From positions 12,250,968 through 12,314,967 of the forward strand of contig CM046847.1 in NCBI GenBank assembly GCA_025618425.1: a DNA stretch of 64,000 nucleotides. Direction: 5' to 3'. Under the pieces are notes generated by a model. The model searched no databases and had not been told where the DNA came from. It was given only the letters and a program-made list of their open reading frames with translations. This document shows, one piece after another, positions 1 to 12,700 of this stretch (position 1 is the stretch's first letter; the number at the start of each line of letters is the position of its first letter). The DNA is from Heliocidaris tuberculata. Its lineage: Eukaryota > Echinodermata > Echinoidea > Camarodonta > Echinometridae. The translations under genes and the position numbers were made by a program.

Positions 1-106
1 GCCCTTCCTGCATCATGATCATCGTGGATCATCAAAATTAAAGTTTTCAAATATAAGATTACTTAAAATGTATTTGAATTACAGAATTTCGCATTTTTAT
101 ATTTAC

Positions 107-215
107 CTTTCATAAACATCATCCACAGTGATCCAATTATTTGCGATCCACTTTATGCCTTTTGTGACGTCACATCCTCCGTGAAGAGTGTGTCTATTAA
201 GAGACGACAACCAAC
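107..215 (-). CDS. P4HTM: P4HTM-like exon with distal His and 2-oxoglutarate Lys
   Basis: This 109-base exon has acceptor GAATAG|GTTGG. It encodes [20 protein letters not shown], then [15 protein letters not shown]. The His of LHGGC is the third Fe(II) ligand, and the Lys ten residues on is the expected 2-oxoglutarate anchor, so the catalytic set is complete. At its 3' end AAAG|GTAAAT is a good donor in phase 2, while reading on gives AGG-TAA. Relatives have about 35 more residues, so I favour splicing to an exon at or beyond the left edge; a weak acceptor (ATGCAG) lies at positions 8-13. Confidence 0.93.
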
Positions 216-3200
216 CTATTCGCATATTTGGCGAGGAAGATTAGAAAGAATGAAAGAATAATTACGAAATCAAACACGAGAAAAAGGAAATCAAGAAAAA
301 ACCAAGGTTGACAAAATTGTGGATAAAATGTTCAAATCTTCATGAAAATCTTTAGGTACCGCGTTTTATGATCGAGTCATGCAAAGGAATTTTGCAGATT
401 GCACAGATACCATTTTTTTTTCATACATTCTAGCTGTTCACAAATTGTTTGTAGGTGATTAAATTTATGGCTTTATTTCAGGCTCTTGCACCTCCTCGTT
501 TCAGGCTTTAACAGGCTTTTTACAGGCCTAACACGGGGCTCCACCATGTACACGCATGGCTGTCCTTTCAGGCTTATTTAGTAAAAACAAGCCTGTAGCT
601 CTGAGGTTTTCAAAATGGACTGCTCAACTTTGTCTGCTTGATAACAACAATCAAAATCAGACGGGAACAATAAATACTTAAGGCTAAGGTTTAACTGAGT
701 CTACTGATTTGTCGAGCGTCAAGTATCCGTGCTCAATACTGTGTACAAATCAATACGATTCTCTAACAAAATAAATGAATGAAATTAGTAAAGTTAGAAA
801 TTAGAAATTGATATCGTGTACTAATACTGTACTTGGCTTTCTTGTTTGTTTGTTCAAAAAAAAAATCAAAAAAAAAAGATAATGTAATGGAGGGAGGGGG
901 GGGGGGGTTGGATTGAGAAGGTAGACATGTGACGCTCCATAAATCTGTGGATTAAATCTGCTTCCGTAAACCTGGACTAAAGTTAGTATGCTTGTATGAA
1001 TACCAGGCTATGTATCTAGAAAGTAGGCTACTAACCTGTTTCTTCATCAATGAAATGATTATACCACATGATCGCCTTCCCATATTCTGGTTTGACGTTC
1101 AAATTCTTGTGGCAATTATGCCTTAGGTCGACGTGGTCATAGCCCAAGTTATTGGTGTACTGGATTTAAAAATAAACATATTTTTAAAAAAATCAGTCTA
1201 AATTGTTTGCATGGCCGTCTTTCTTCTCATCATAAATTGATGAAAGCAGACCGATCGGATATGATATCAGTCTATAATGAACTCCTGAATAATAGTAGCC
1301 ATGGGTATATTTTGGATATATAGTATATAATACTGACTGCTTTGATATGCACGGTTAAAACCTTTTCTTACAGTGATCTTGAAATTTTATAGTAATAGTT
1401 TATGCGCTTGGGCTGAACGAGAAGATATATTTCAATTCAATTTGATATTTTTACATCTTACTATTAAAATGCTATTTAAGATATAAATAAATACATGCGT
1501 ATAATTAAATACAATACATGTTGCCTTGAGAAATTCTAGTAGAATCTAAGTAGTCGAGTTGAATTCTAAAAGTACTATATATTTCCCGAGGTGCGTAGGG
1601 TAATTGCTTGATGATTAGTTGTCCAGGGAATAGATGTCCTAGAAGTTTTACAGTAAATATAATATTTTATAGTAAATATATGTTTTTTTCATGTCGTACT
1701 ATCATCATATATTTCCAAAGCGATTGCGATATACCCTTGTGTTCCACGAAAGAAAAGCCATTCAATATTATTATTATTAACTGCATGAAACCTGGTTCTT
1801 CAAGTTTCACCATTACATGTCATTATTTTTTTGTACTGACTTCAGCATACTATAACAATTAGTACATGTTCTATTTATGCACCATTACTGGCCTATATGA
1901 ACTCCAAATACTAAATTATCCCTCGTGCAGGTGAAACAAAACTGCACTCGGGATAATTTACTATTAAATTTTGTCGTGCACAAAATCCAGTATAGTACAT
2001 GATAGACCATGCACTATTTATATAATGTTGATCGGTCATCCAGGTATTTGTACACAAACTATGAGATATTGTTTTAAAATTGCACGGTCATCCGGGTACT
2101 TCTGCGCAAACCACACTCTTAAAATAATTGGGCAAAAAAATGCCCAACTTTTAACCAACACTGGGCAACATACTGTCCACACAACTATTGGTTAAAATCT
2201 GCCCAACTGATGTTGAGTTGTTACACAAATTGGTTGATTCATCATGAGATTTGGGCAAGAGATACACAACGTTGGGCCATTTTTAACCAACCATCAGTTG
2301 CCCAACTAAATTTACCCAACCTTTTAAGAGTGCATGCGATACGCCAGGTTTTCTGGTCGCCTGAAAACCCTTCATACAAATGATAATGAAAAATTACTGC
2401 ACGGTAATCCGGGTACGTTTTCCTAAACCATGAGATATTGAAAAAAATTATTGCAGGGTCATCCGGGTACTTTTGCGCAAACCATGAATTACATCGATTT
2501 TACTTGTAGGCTGAAAACCCTTCATACAAATAATAATGACGGATGTGTCAATGAAGTTCCATGATTAAATAAATACATACCTACATAGATACATACGTAC
2601 ATATTCAAACTTAGCTTCCTTTCTTCCTTCTGTCTCCCTTCCTCTTCCCCTCTCCCTTTCTCTCATTCTCTCTCTCTCTCTCTTATTCTCTTCTTCACCC
2701 CCCCTCTCACATCCTCCTTTTATGAAGAATACCTTTCAGACTAGAAAATGGAATACTTTACTTCTGCAGAGACGTTCTCGAATTCAGCTAAAGGGAACGC
2801 TGTTTCACCTCCACCTTCAACATCGTGCAGGTAATACAAAATGGTGATATATCTGAAAAGAAGAAAGAAAGAAAAAAAGAAAGATGTGGGACAACACAAT
2901 TGTCAATTAATGGGTCATTTTCATTTCATTCAATTAAAAAAAACCCAACTCTTTATGTACCACTCTAAACATGCCTGTGCCACAGTTTATTTCTCAGGAG
3001 GTAGATTTACCAATATCTTCAGGTTTAATTAACAATTTCAAGTATCAACAAATCTTTTTTGTTAATTGGTTCCGATTATTGTGCCGATATGCACTTGTGG
3101 TACTCCTGCGGCTGTGCCAATTTGCACTCACGGCAAATGAAAGGTTAAGAAAAAATTGCGATGTAAGAAAAAAATTGCGATGAACGAAGGAAAACACCTT

Positions 3201-5094
3201 TCCGCATCTTGTCAACCATTTGGGAGGCTTTAGGCATGTTCAAATCCTATATAAAATAGGATACGATGAAACAGGTAAAGGGAGTGATATCGACTTCATT
3301 GTGGAATAAAGTACACTCTGAATCAATTTTATGACAATTTTCCTTTTCTCGACTGTTATTCAGGATGGCTCAAATGCATTTTTGGAGCTGTAGTATTATA
3401 GGTTTGTTCAAGTGTTATTACATTTAAAGGAAAAGTGTTAATATACATGGATTGTTGCAGTAGTCTTCCTTCCTCTTTTAATACTCCAAGTCCCTTATCC
3501 TTTTCTCTCCCTATCTTATATTCCCCTCTTCCCTTCTTATATTTACATTGTAAGTGTACTCAGGCGTACCTGGCACAAGCTACTGTTTAAAGGGAACTAA
3601 ACCTTCTTCACCGTATTACCGTGATCTTGAATAAAGCCTGCGCTTTCCTGTATATGTCATCTGAATATTTTATAAAATGTAAAAACAGAACAAAACAAAA
3701 CAAAGCCCCTACTGGAAGAAAGTAAATGTTAATTTGAATCTTCAACTTCTAAAATTTACCATGTTAGAATGACATTTAATCTCCCCCATGACGTCCGATT
3801 AGAGATATCAAACCATGACTGTGCGAATATACACTGAACACATGAATTTCCAATACATGAATATCATTATCATTATATCCGTACAACCCAGCTCACACGA
3901 GGCGTCATTTAAATTGCGTCAGTACATGCGCTAATTGAGCATAATTATTAAGCCAATATACCCAAACGCCGTTTAAAAAGTGATTGAAAATGAACAGTGC
4001 GAACCAAACATTTTTTAAAAACTGGCGTACGGGTTTATTGCCTTCAACGGCCCAAAAAGCGCAGGTACTGAGCAAGTCAAATTGACGCTAAGTGTGAGAG
4101 GTCATTGCAATCGCGTTATTACATCCGTTAGTAAAGCTTGTGAGGGAAATTTAGTGCAAGCACCTGTCACTTAACGCAATGTGGCATTGTCTAGCATTCA
4201 CCCTATGTACGATATCACTCTCAAGAGGCGATTCAAAGACCGCGCCAGGCTCTGACGCAGTTCTGTGTCAGTGAAATGACGCCTCGTGTGGTACTGGGGT
4301 GCGTTTTCATCAAGTGCATTGTCGGTGATTTCTACCGACAAATTTACTCTCAGCCAATCAGATGCAAGGACTTCAGTAGCTTATAACAGTTACTGCAACT
4401 TGTCAGTGGTGACAAGTTTTAGGAAACAGGGCCCCGGGTCTATTACATTTGTGGGCGTTATTCAGTGGAAGTAAGGTGACTTTGTCCTGATCTTTGTCAA
4501 GGAATTTTGGTATCTTTCGAAATACCTGCAAAGTCTAGATTGTTGAGAATAAATCTGGGTGTGTCCACAGGGTTTGTCCGGATCGATCTGCTCGCTGTCC
4601 CAGTGTGCGTGGTAATGACCGCCAGGGTAGTAACGAACTACCTGTAAATTGGACAATGGAAAAGAATGGTCAGTTTTATGAATTTATGTTTCTAGAATAG
4701 AAATTAGAGCTGAATATTGTACACATCACAAAACAGCTTTGTCAGCTATCAATATTGTTGTTGTTTTTTTTTTTTTAATGAATAGGATAATGCGAATTTT
4801 CGCCACGAAAAGGAATGACGAGTCATTCAATTGTTCTTTCAAAAACATTTTTCAGAAGAGACTAGGATGAATTGATTTGACTGCTTGAAAAGAACTGACT
4901 ATTTTCGAACAAACCTTTTAACAGAAAAGTGAAAAAGGCATACAATGATGCCAAGAATAACAATGAGCAATCGAAAAGCTGGATAGATGATATCACCACG
5001 GAATGAACAGGAAATTGTTTGTCTAAAGATGTGGAGAGGATGCATCGGAGGACTAACACTAATACCTTAGCTGTATTTTGGGCACTATTTGGCC

Positions 5095-5158
<64 letters not shown>

Positions 5159-8100
5159 GAGGGGGATCGAGGGGAAGGGGGCCCTCATCAGTGAAAGTGA
5201 TAAACACGGGGGATCTGGCAGCCCTGAGTGCTGCAGGACCATTGCACGCTTTGACGATTCCTCCCCCCCCCCCCCCCGCCTTTAAATGGGAGGGGGGGGG
5301 GGGGCGTACGTTGGCGTTACCATAAGCTGGATAGGATCTCGGACACATGATCCGGCAAAAATAGCCCCGCGGTCAATTTCCACACCAACCAAATTCATAG
5401 CCTTAACCCGACACCAAACACTACAACTAACCTATACCTATCAAAACATAAATCTACAACTTAATTGCAACCATAACCTTAACATTAAATAAATAACAAT
5501 GTCACCAGAACAAACGTCGGGTCACCGCTGGAAACGCCACCATGACCATGTACTGATTTTGAGGAGCTCATGCTCAGAATGAAAGGTGGAATTTCTACAT
5601 GTATATAATTCGAATTTGCATGCTTTGTGATTATTATAATTATATCATGTACAGTACATAAGAAACGCAATGCAAATACCCCAAATCAATAAATCAATAC
5701 TTCTAGATTGAATACTACGCAACCTGCTACCATGCACCAGTCCTCTGAAACTAGGCAATTATAACTATGTACATGATGTAAGGTGACTTGAAAAAACAAC
5801 AACATATTTTTAGGTGCATTTTAGGTAGAAAGGGAGGAGGGGGTGGACATTTTTCTTGTGTGTACTTAAGCCACATTGGTTTTAAAGGGGGCACGGACGG
5901 TTGCCGATCCCCTAAATCCGACAGTATTTGGAACTAAAATCATTGACAATAAGAAGTTCCCCTACCTGAATGTTAGGTTTGGTACTTGTCGTGTGTTTTT
6001 TTTTAAAGCTAATATGCAGATTTGGTAGCAAAATGAATATTAGAAAGATACTTGTCAAATGTAATCTAATGTTGTTCTCCTTGTATCAAAAGATGTTTAT
6101 TAAGAGATAATTTTGTATTTCATCTCTGATTTCCAGTGAATTTCAGTGTAATATATTTAAGGAACTCTAGATCACTGCCCTAAACTAGGACCTTTAAACC
6201 CCGACGGCTCCCCTCACAACAATCTTGGGGCTTCGGATGGAGATAGCTAGGCCAGATTCTGGCCGTTTCTTCTTTTTTTAAAATGTGAGACCCATACAAA
6301 ACCTATCGCACGTGAGCCAGCTAAACACGCGCTATACACAGACTAGACCGCGATAACCCCACTTAACTTTAACGCCTTTAATCTCGAGATATTATAACGT
6401 ATTCCAAAGAGCGCCCCCTGTCTGCGCTTGAGAGACATAGGGAATTCGTAAGATTTGTTAAGATTTGTAAGGTTGTACTGGTTGCCACTAAAACCAACAA
6501 CAACAGTAACAACAAAAATGTGTGCGAGTCTAACACGCCATCAACGTCTAGAGAAGATATAGTGCATATCATGTAGTACTCACTGAAAACAGTCCAGACA
6601 GTGGACTAGGAGGTAGCATGTGTGTGCCTGAGTGTAGTATACTATACACAGCATCCTCATTGGTTTTACACGTGCGTGTATTGTGTATAGTGCAAACTAC
6701 AATAGTGGGAGTTTACGAGCCTGGCCCAGTTACATAAATTATTTTTTGCCTCTCATTTTAGTCTTAGTATTGTTAGTATCTTGCTATTTTTCAACAAAAT
6801 TCCAAGAAATCCGACGAAAAGTTTTTGAGGGCACACCAAATGAATTTTATTTGCAGTTTGCTATTTCAAATGTCCAATAATGATTTAAGGATTCTTACCT
6901 TATCGTACTATTGAATGGATCAATCCGAAATGCAGTTTATCAAAAACACAAGAAAAAAAAACAGGGAAAAAAGGAAACAAAATAAGAAAAACAAAACAAA
7001 ACAAAACAAAGCAAACACCCACGCTTCCCGTTAACTTTCATTATGCAGACCACAGATGCGTACGCAGAGTGAAAACGAGTAGAATAGAAATACCATTTGG
7101 CCCAGCAGTACCCTATGACAAGAAGGAATATTCACAGTAGGCCTACATATCTAACCTGAATGCTTTCACTCGACAATACAATATTTCGATCAATCTTCGT
7201 GAGCGCTGTCACTCTATTAGGAGCGGGAAAGAAGGGGGAAAAAAAGGGTTTAAACTCAAAACTGTTGGAATAAACATGAATATACCGGTACTGTTACAAG
7301 TAGATAGTTCTACGTTCGTTCTACTAATACCTACCGGGGGTTACTCGTTTTTCCGAAGGTTCGTAATTCCGAAAAACAAATTTCCCATAGCAGGGGGTTC
7401 ATAATTCCGAACATCTGATGCATTACTCCGAAGGTTCGTTATATTCCGAAGTTTCGTAATTCCGAAAATGAAAAAGGGTTCATAATTCTGAAGGTTCGTG
7501 ATTCCGAAAAAGCAAGACAGCCCTACATAACTTTTCGTAATTCCGAACCTTCGGAAATATGAACCCCTTTTTCATTTTCGGAATTGCGAACCGCGTCCGA
7601 GTAACGAACCTTCGGAAATATGAACCTTCGGAAACGAACCTTCGGAATTATGAACCATCGGAAAAACGACATGTAACCTACCTACCTGTGTGTTATCCCG
7701 TTGACTATACACTCTTAAAAATCCCGGGTCAAATTGACCCGGAAATCAGTCCGTTGGGGCCACACTCCGTTCCGGGTCAAAAATGACCCGGAATAAGGTC
7801 CGATGTGACCATTTCTGGGTCAGATCTGTTCCTTTCTGTGTCACATCGGACCTTATTCCGGGTCATTTTTGACCCGGAACGGAGTGTGGCCCCAACGGAC
7901 TGATTTCCGTGTCAAATCTGACCCGGGATTTTGAATTCTCAAATTCTCATAAAGTTAATACAGAGACCACCCGGTTCCGGTATGCAATGGGTTAAACGAT
8001 AAAGAATTGTGAAGCGCAGTACACCTTCAAAACAAAACAAAACCAACCCCTCCCCCCCCCCCAAAAAAAGTGTTTATTTATACGAGCGTTTATTGCAATC

Positions 8101-9672
8101 AAAAACGTATACTTCCTCGATGGACATTTATCTACATTTTCGGGATGTTTTTATAAAGCTTCAGACGATTACTGTGAAATATTCTGCAAATGCATAATAT
8201 GCACAATCATACGATGCCGTTGTAATGAGTTCAAAGGAGTTTAAAAGCGACATACTGAAGAAAAGCGATTATATCTTGAGGGTTTGCGCCGAGCAAAGTA
8301 GGCCTAAAGGCCGGCTCACAAAAGGCTTCAACAACTGAACAAGACGATGTTATAAGACTGCGTCAGTAACTATCATATAGTACGGTCTTTTGCTTTTCAT
8401 TGAGGAGTGATAAATAGTAATAAACAATAATAAAATAAACATTGCAAACAATACCTTTAACCCTTTCGAGACAATTGACCACATTTTGTGGTTTGGCACA
8501 CAAACTTTTGATTCAGAGCTCTAAAATTAAACCAAAGCATGAGTGGAAAGAGCAAAAAATTTCTCCACACACTATGTCAATTTTTGTTGCATGACCATAT
8601 TGCATTTGATGCCAGGAGTTTTAAAAACGAGAATAAGCTTTAAAATCCTTAAATTGGCAAACATTGAGAGGTTCAAAATCATTGTTTTTGAACAAAATTG
8701 GCAATTTTTTTCAACTTTTCGACAAAATCCCTAACCACGTACAATGTTTTCAAAGATATTACACCATATTGGAACTATGCAACACTAAAAGAAAAAAAAA
8801 ATTATTGTTTCCCATTTGAAGAACAAAATGTGATTAATTTAGCCCTTAAATAATTCCTGTCCTGAAAGGGTTAATAACTGACATATACGGAAAATTGCCT
8901 TCACAGACTTGATTTGCTCGGGTAATAACGCTTCGTGTTAGCCTGTCTTTAGTATCAAAAATTGCAAGAACAATAGCTTGAATCACCTATCTCCGAGTTC
9001 TATCACAGTAGGATCTGTAGAATCCCCCCAGCCAATCCAAGCCTGTTCACTGATACGACCACGTCCCCTTTCTTTAACTTGGGGCAATTCGCCCGCACGC
9101 CATCGGGAGAGCCACTCCTTGATTTCAGTCGTCTTGTTCTCTAGATGGATCAGCCAGAGTTCTTTTGCATCAATGAACCCATTAGAGTCCAGGTCCAGCG
9201 TGAGCTGCAGGTATAAATTTTCCAGGGTAGCTGGCGGAATGACCTCCCCTTCATCAAGCCCCGGTAGACACAACAGTACTTCGACAAAATCCAGTTTGTA
9301 GTCGGTGTTGTTATCGCACTCGGCGAACTTCGTTTCCCATTCGGTGGCGTTGTAGGTGACCTTCGTTTCATCGATTCCGCTTTCGCCCAAGCTCTTGTAT
9401 TGGGTGGCACTGGTGAATAGTCCCATCTCGAGCGCTAGCTCTTTGAGTCTCTCGCATTCTTCGTGTGTCAAGAAGTGTGGAATTTCTGGAGAGGCGAAAA
9501 GACCAAGGCTTTAAAGAATTGGCTCTTTGGTTAAATACATGTCACGTACAGCCAATGGCTTCTACACTAGAAGTCGAAAATAAAATAATATCTACGGTAC
9601 TGCTCTGACAAAAAGAAACAAAACATAATAAAAGCATCATTTTAGGTATATTTGTTAAAAGAGAGAGAGAGT

Positions 9673-9725
<53 letters not shown>

Positions 9726-12700
9726 GGGGGGGGGAGAGAAAGACGGACGAATGGGGATACAAAAACCCCACACCCCCTCCTGAGAGAGCCTGAGTAAGGC
9801 CGGATGGATCCTCAAAATTAAATCTGTATCCACCTCATGGATCATAAACACAATAGCTACATTATTTACAGAGAGAAGGAAAGGGAGAGAAGGGGGGGGG
9901 GCGGCTGAGGGGCTGAAGAAAAATTAATACCAGTACAGAATCACACAGAGGAAAGTGATTCTAAAGCGGTTAACATCACGATACCTGCAAATGATACTAA
10001 ACTTAACCATCCACCGCATCTAATCAAAAGCAAATAACTTGTTGCACAAGAAGATCAAAATTAATATTGACCCCAAAATATCATGTCACTAATATTGGAA
10101 TTGAAATGAATATTTTGCTGGCATTTCAAGCGCACCGCAAGACACCGTCTACAGAGATATTGCACTATTACTTCACAGTCAATCCGTACAGAAAAGAGTT
10201 AATCAACTGGCAAAAATAAACACACTGAGTAGCCTATCCTGTATAGGATCGAATCAAAAGGAGAGAGAGAAAAAAAGAAACAAAACAAAGTAAAAAAAAA
10301 AAAAAAAAAAAGGGGGGGGGGGGGCTTAAGCGCTTAACTCTGGCTTATACTGTTTAGAGGCATATCAGTAAGACATTACATTTTTTGCCCATTAAGCCAC
10401 ACAGACGATTTGTTTCTGTTTTTCATGATAACTCGTGATAAATGTCTTTTATTGTACAAGCCAGAGTTTGTTTTTATCTGGTTGCTATTACCGAAAGCTG
10501 GTGGTTTAACAGCGATGGTTTTCAGCTGCACATATCTTCCCGGAGAAATCTCGACATATCTTATGTGTCCAACCTGAATAGATATAAACAACACAAAAGC
10601 AAAATATTGCAGTGTATAATAATTATTATTGCAGTGTGTGATAATTATAATTTTGGTTATGAATGTAACGAAAATAGCATTTCATGGCTGATGTCTTGCA
10701 TGAATTTTATCTCCATCTCATACAAATACAACTTAAAATAAAAGAATGCAAGTATATATTTCAAATGTTTGCATACATGTTTATACTCATATTCAAATAT
10801 TCATCTGTTCATGTTTCCTATTTATATAGAGAAGGTTGAGTTATGATAGAGGGAGAAAATGAAATGTGAGCTTTCCTGGAATCTTAAAATTTCCGTGTGA
10901 AAGAATATCATAGTAAAAATGTCAAATGAAAAGAATTAATCTTGCAATGCCTTCATATTCCAACTACAGTTTTAAATAGTTGGACCAAAATGTTTATGCC
11001 AAGTGATATTGTAGTCCCATATAACCATTTCTGTGTCATTTGCTTTCCAGTGTATGTTTTTTTTTTAAAGTTATGTCGATATCAACATGCGTGATTCATG
11101 AATAATGATAATAATAGCTACATTTATATTGCGCATATATCCATCCCGGGGATGTTCAAAGCACCTACAAAGGACTATTATTACCTTGGCTTTAACCCAG
11201 CTGCCCTATTAAAGGCGCTAAAAGCATTCAAGGAATAAATTCCTACCAGGTACCCATTTACTACACCTGGGTGGAGAGTGGCAAATGTAGATTAATGTCT
11301 TGCCAAAGGACATGAGTGCTACAGCGGGACTTGAACCGCGAACAATGTGCTCTACAGTGCGGTGATGTATCCACTAGACCACGACACCTCTACCTCACAA
11401 TACACAATTATTCTTATGGAGCATAATCAACCATCCCAATGGCTTTTAGACAATTCCTGTCAAATTGCAATAATTGAGTCCATACAATATTCGATTTTAC
11501 ATTTAACCTTCGCAAAAAACAACAATAACAACAACAACAACAACAAAAGAAAAATTGTGGTGTTAAAGAGCTGGTACAAGAAAATTGCATCTTAAACGGA
11601 TGAGGGATAGTTATTGGAGATACAACGTTGTAGGACTGGCTTTCATATCTGACTGCTTGGTTTGTAAACTGAAGCCTTTATCTACAGTAATAATTCCATG
11701 TTGATTCTTTAGGTTTAAATGCCCGTTGCACCTGAGGCGTCATTTCTATTATTACCTTCCCTAATCAAGTCTATAATAATGAAAACAATATTAGTACGAC
11801 ATGCTCCGGTTACAAGCAATATTTACACTGTTCATTTTGCATTCGCGATAGCCCGCCTTCCCAAATGGCGCATTAACCCTTTCGAGACAATTGACCACAT
11901 TTTGTGGTTTGGCTCAATAACTTTTGATTCATAGCTCTCAAAAATATACCAGATGATTGAGTAGAAAGAGAGAAAAAAAATCAGCACACACTATGTCCAT
12001 TTTTGTTGCAAGACTATATTGCGTTAGATGCCAGGAATTTAAAAAACGAGGATAAGTTTTCAAATACTTAAATTGGCAACACATTGAGAGCTTCAAAATA
12101 ATTGTTTTTTTTAAATCAAAATTGGCAATTTTATAAACTTTTCATGAAAATTGATAACCATGCATATTATTATTTTTAAAGACATTACACCTTATTAGAA
12201 CAATTTAACACTAAAAGAAAAATATAACTGTTGCCAATATGAGGAACAAAATGTGATCTATTTAGACCTTTAATAATTCCTGTCCAAAAAGGGTTAACAG
12301 TCGTTGACGCAGTCCTACGTCAGCCCAATGACGCCTCTCGTGCAACAGGCATTCGTCTAGGGCCCTGTTTCATAAAACTTATCATCAGTGACAAGTTGTA
12401 ATAACTGTTAAAAGCTACTGAAATCCTTGCATCTGATTGGCTGAGAGCAAATTTGTCGGTAAAAATCACTGACAAGACACTTGATGAAACGCCCCCCAGA
12501 TCAACTGTCATCCGTTCCGATCTTGCATGCTTTTTGTGCCATTTTGGGAGGTACTTACTTCAACAGGATCGTACTGGAATAGTCGTATCCTCTCGTCTAC
12601 CGGATGCAAGTCGCTCTCCTCTTCAAAGAAAGCTTCATCAACGATAACTCCCTCACCACCACCACCATCATTCTCCACATCATCGACAGCCTCTACTGGG

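Noticed and set aside
101..109. TAA after GAAAGG as the P4HTM stop codon
   Set aside because: Not excluded, but AAAG|GTAAAT is a good donor and relatives have a longer tail, so I treat the gene as continuing.
4862..5348. Overlapping ORFs on both strands across the (GA)n tract
   Set aside because: Ser-Leu and Arg-Glu repeats come from the dinucleotide microsatellite.
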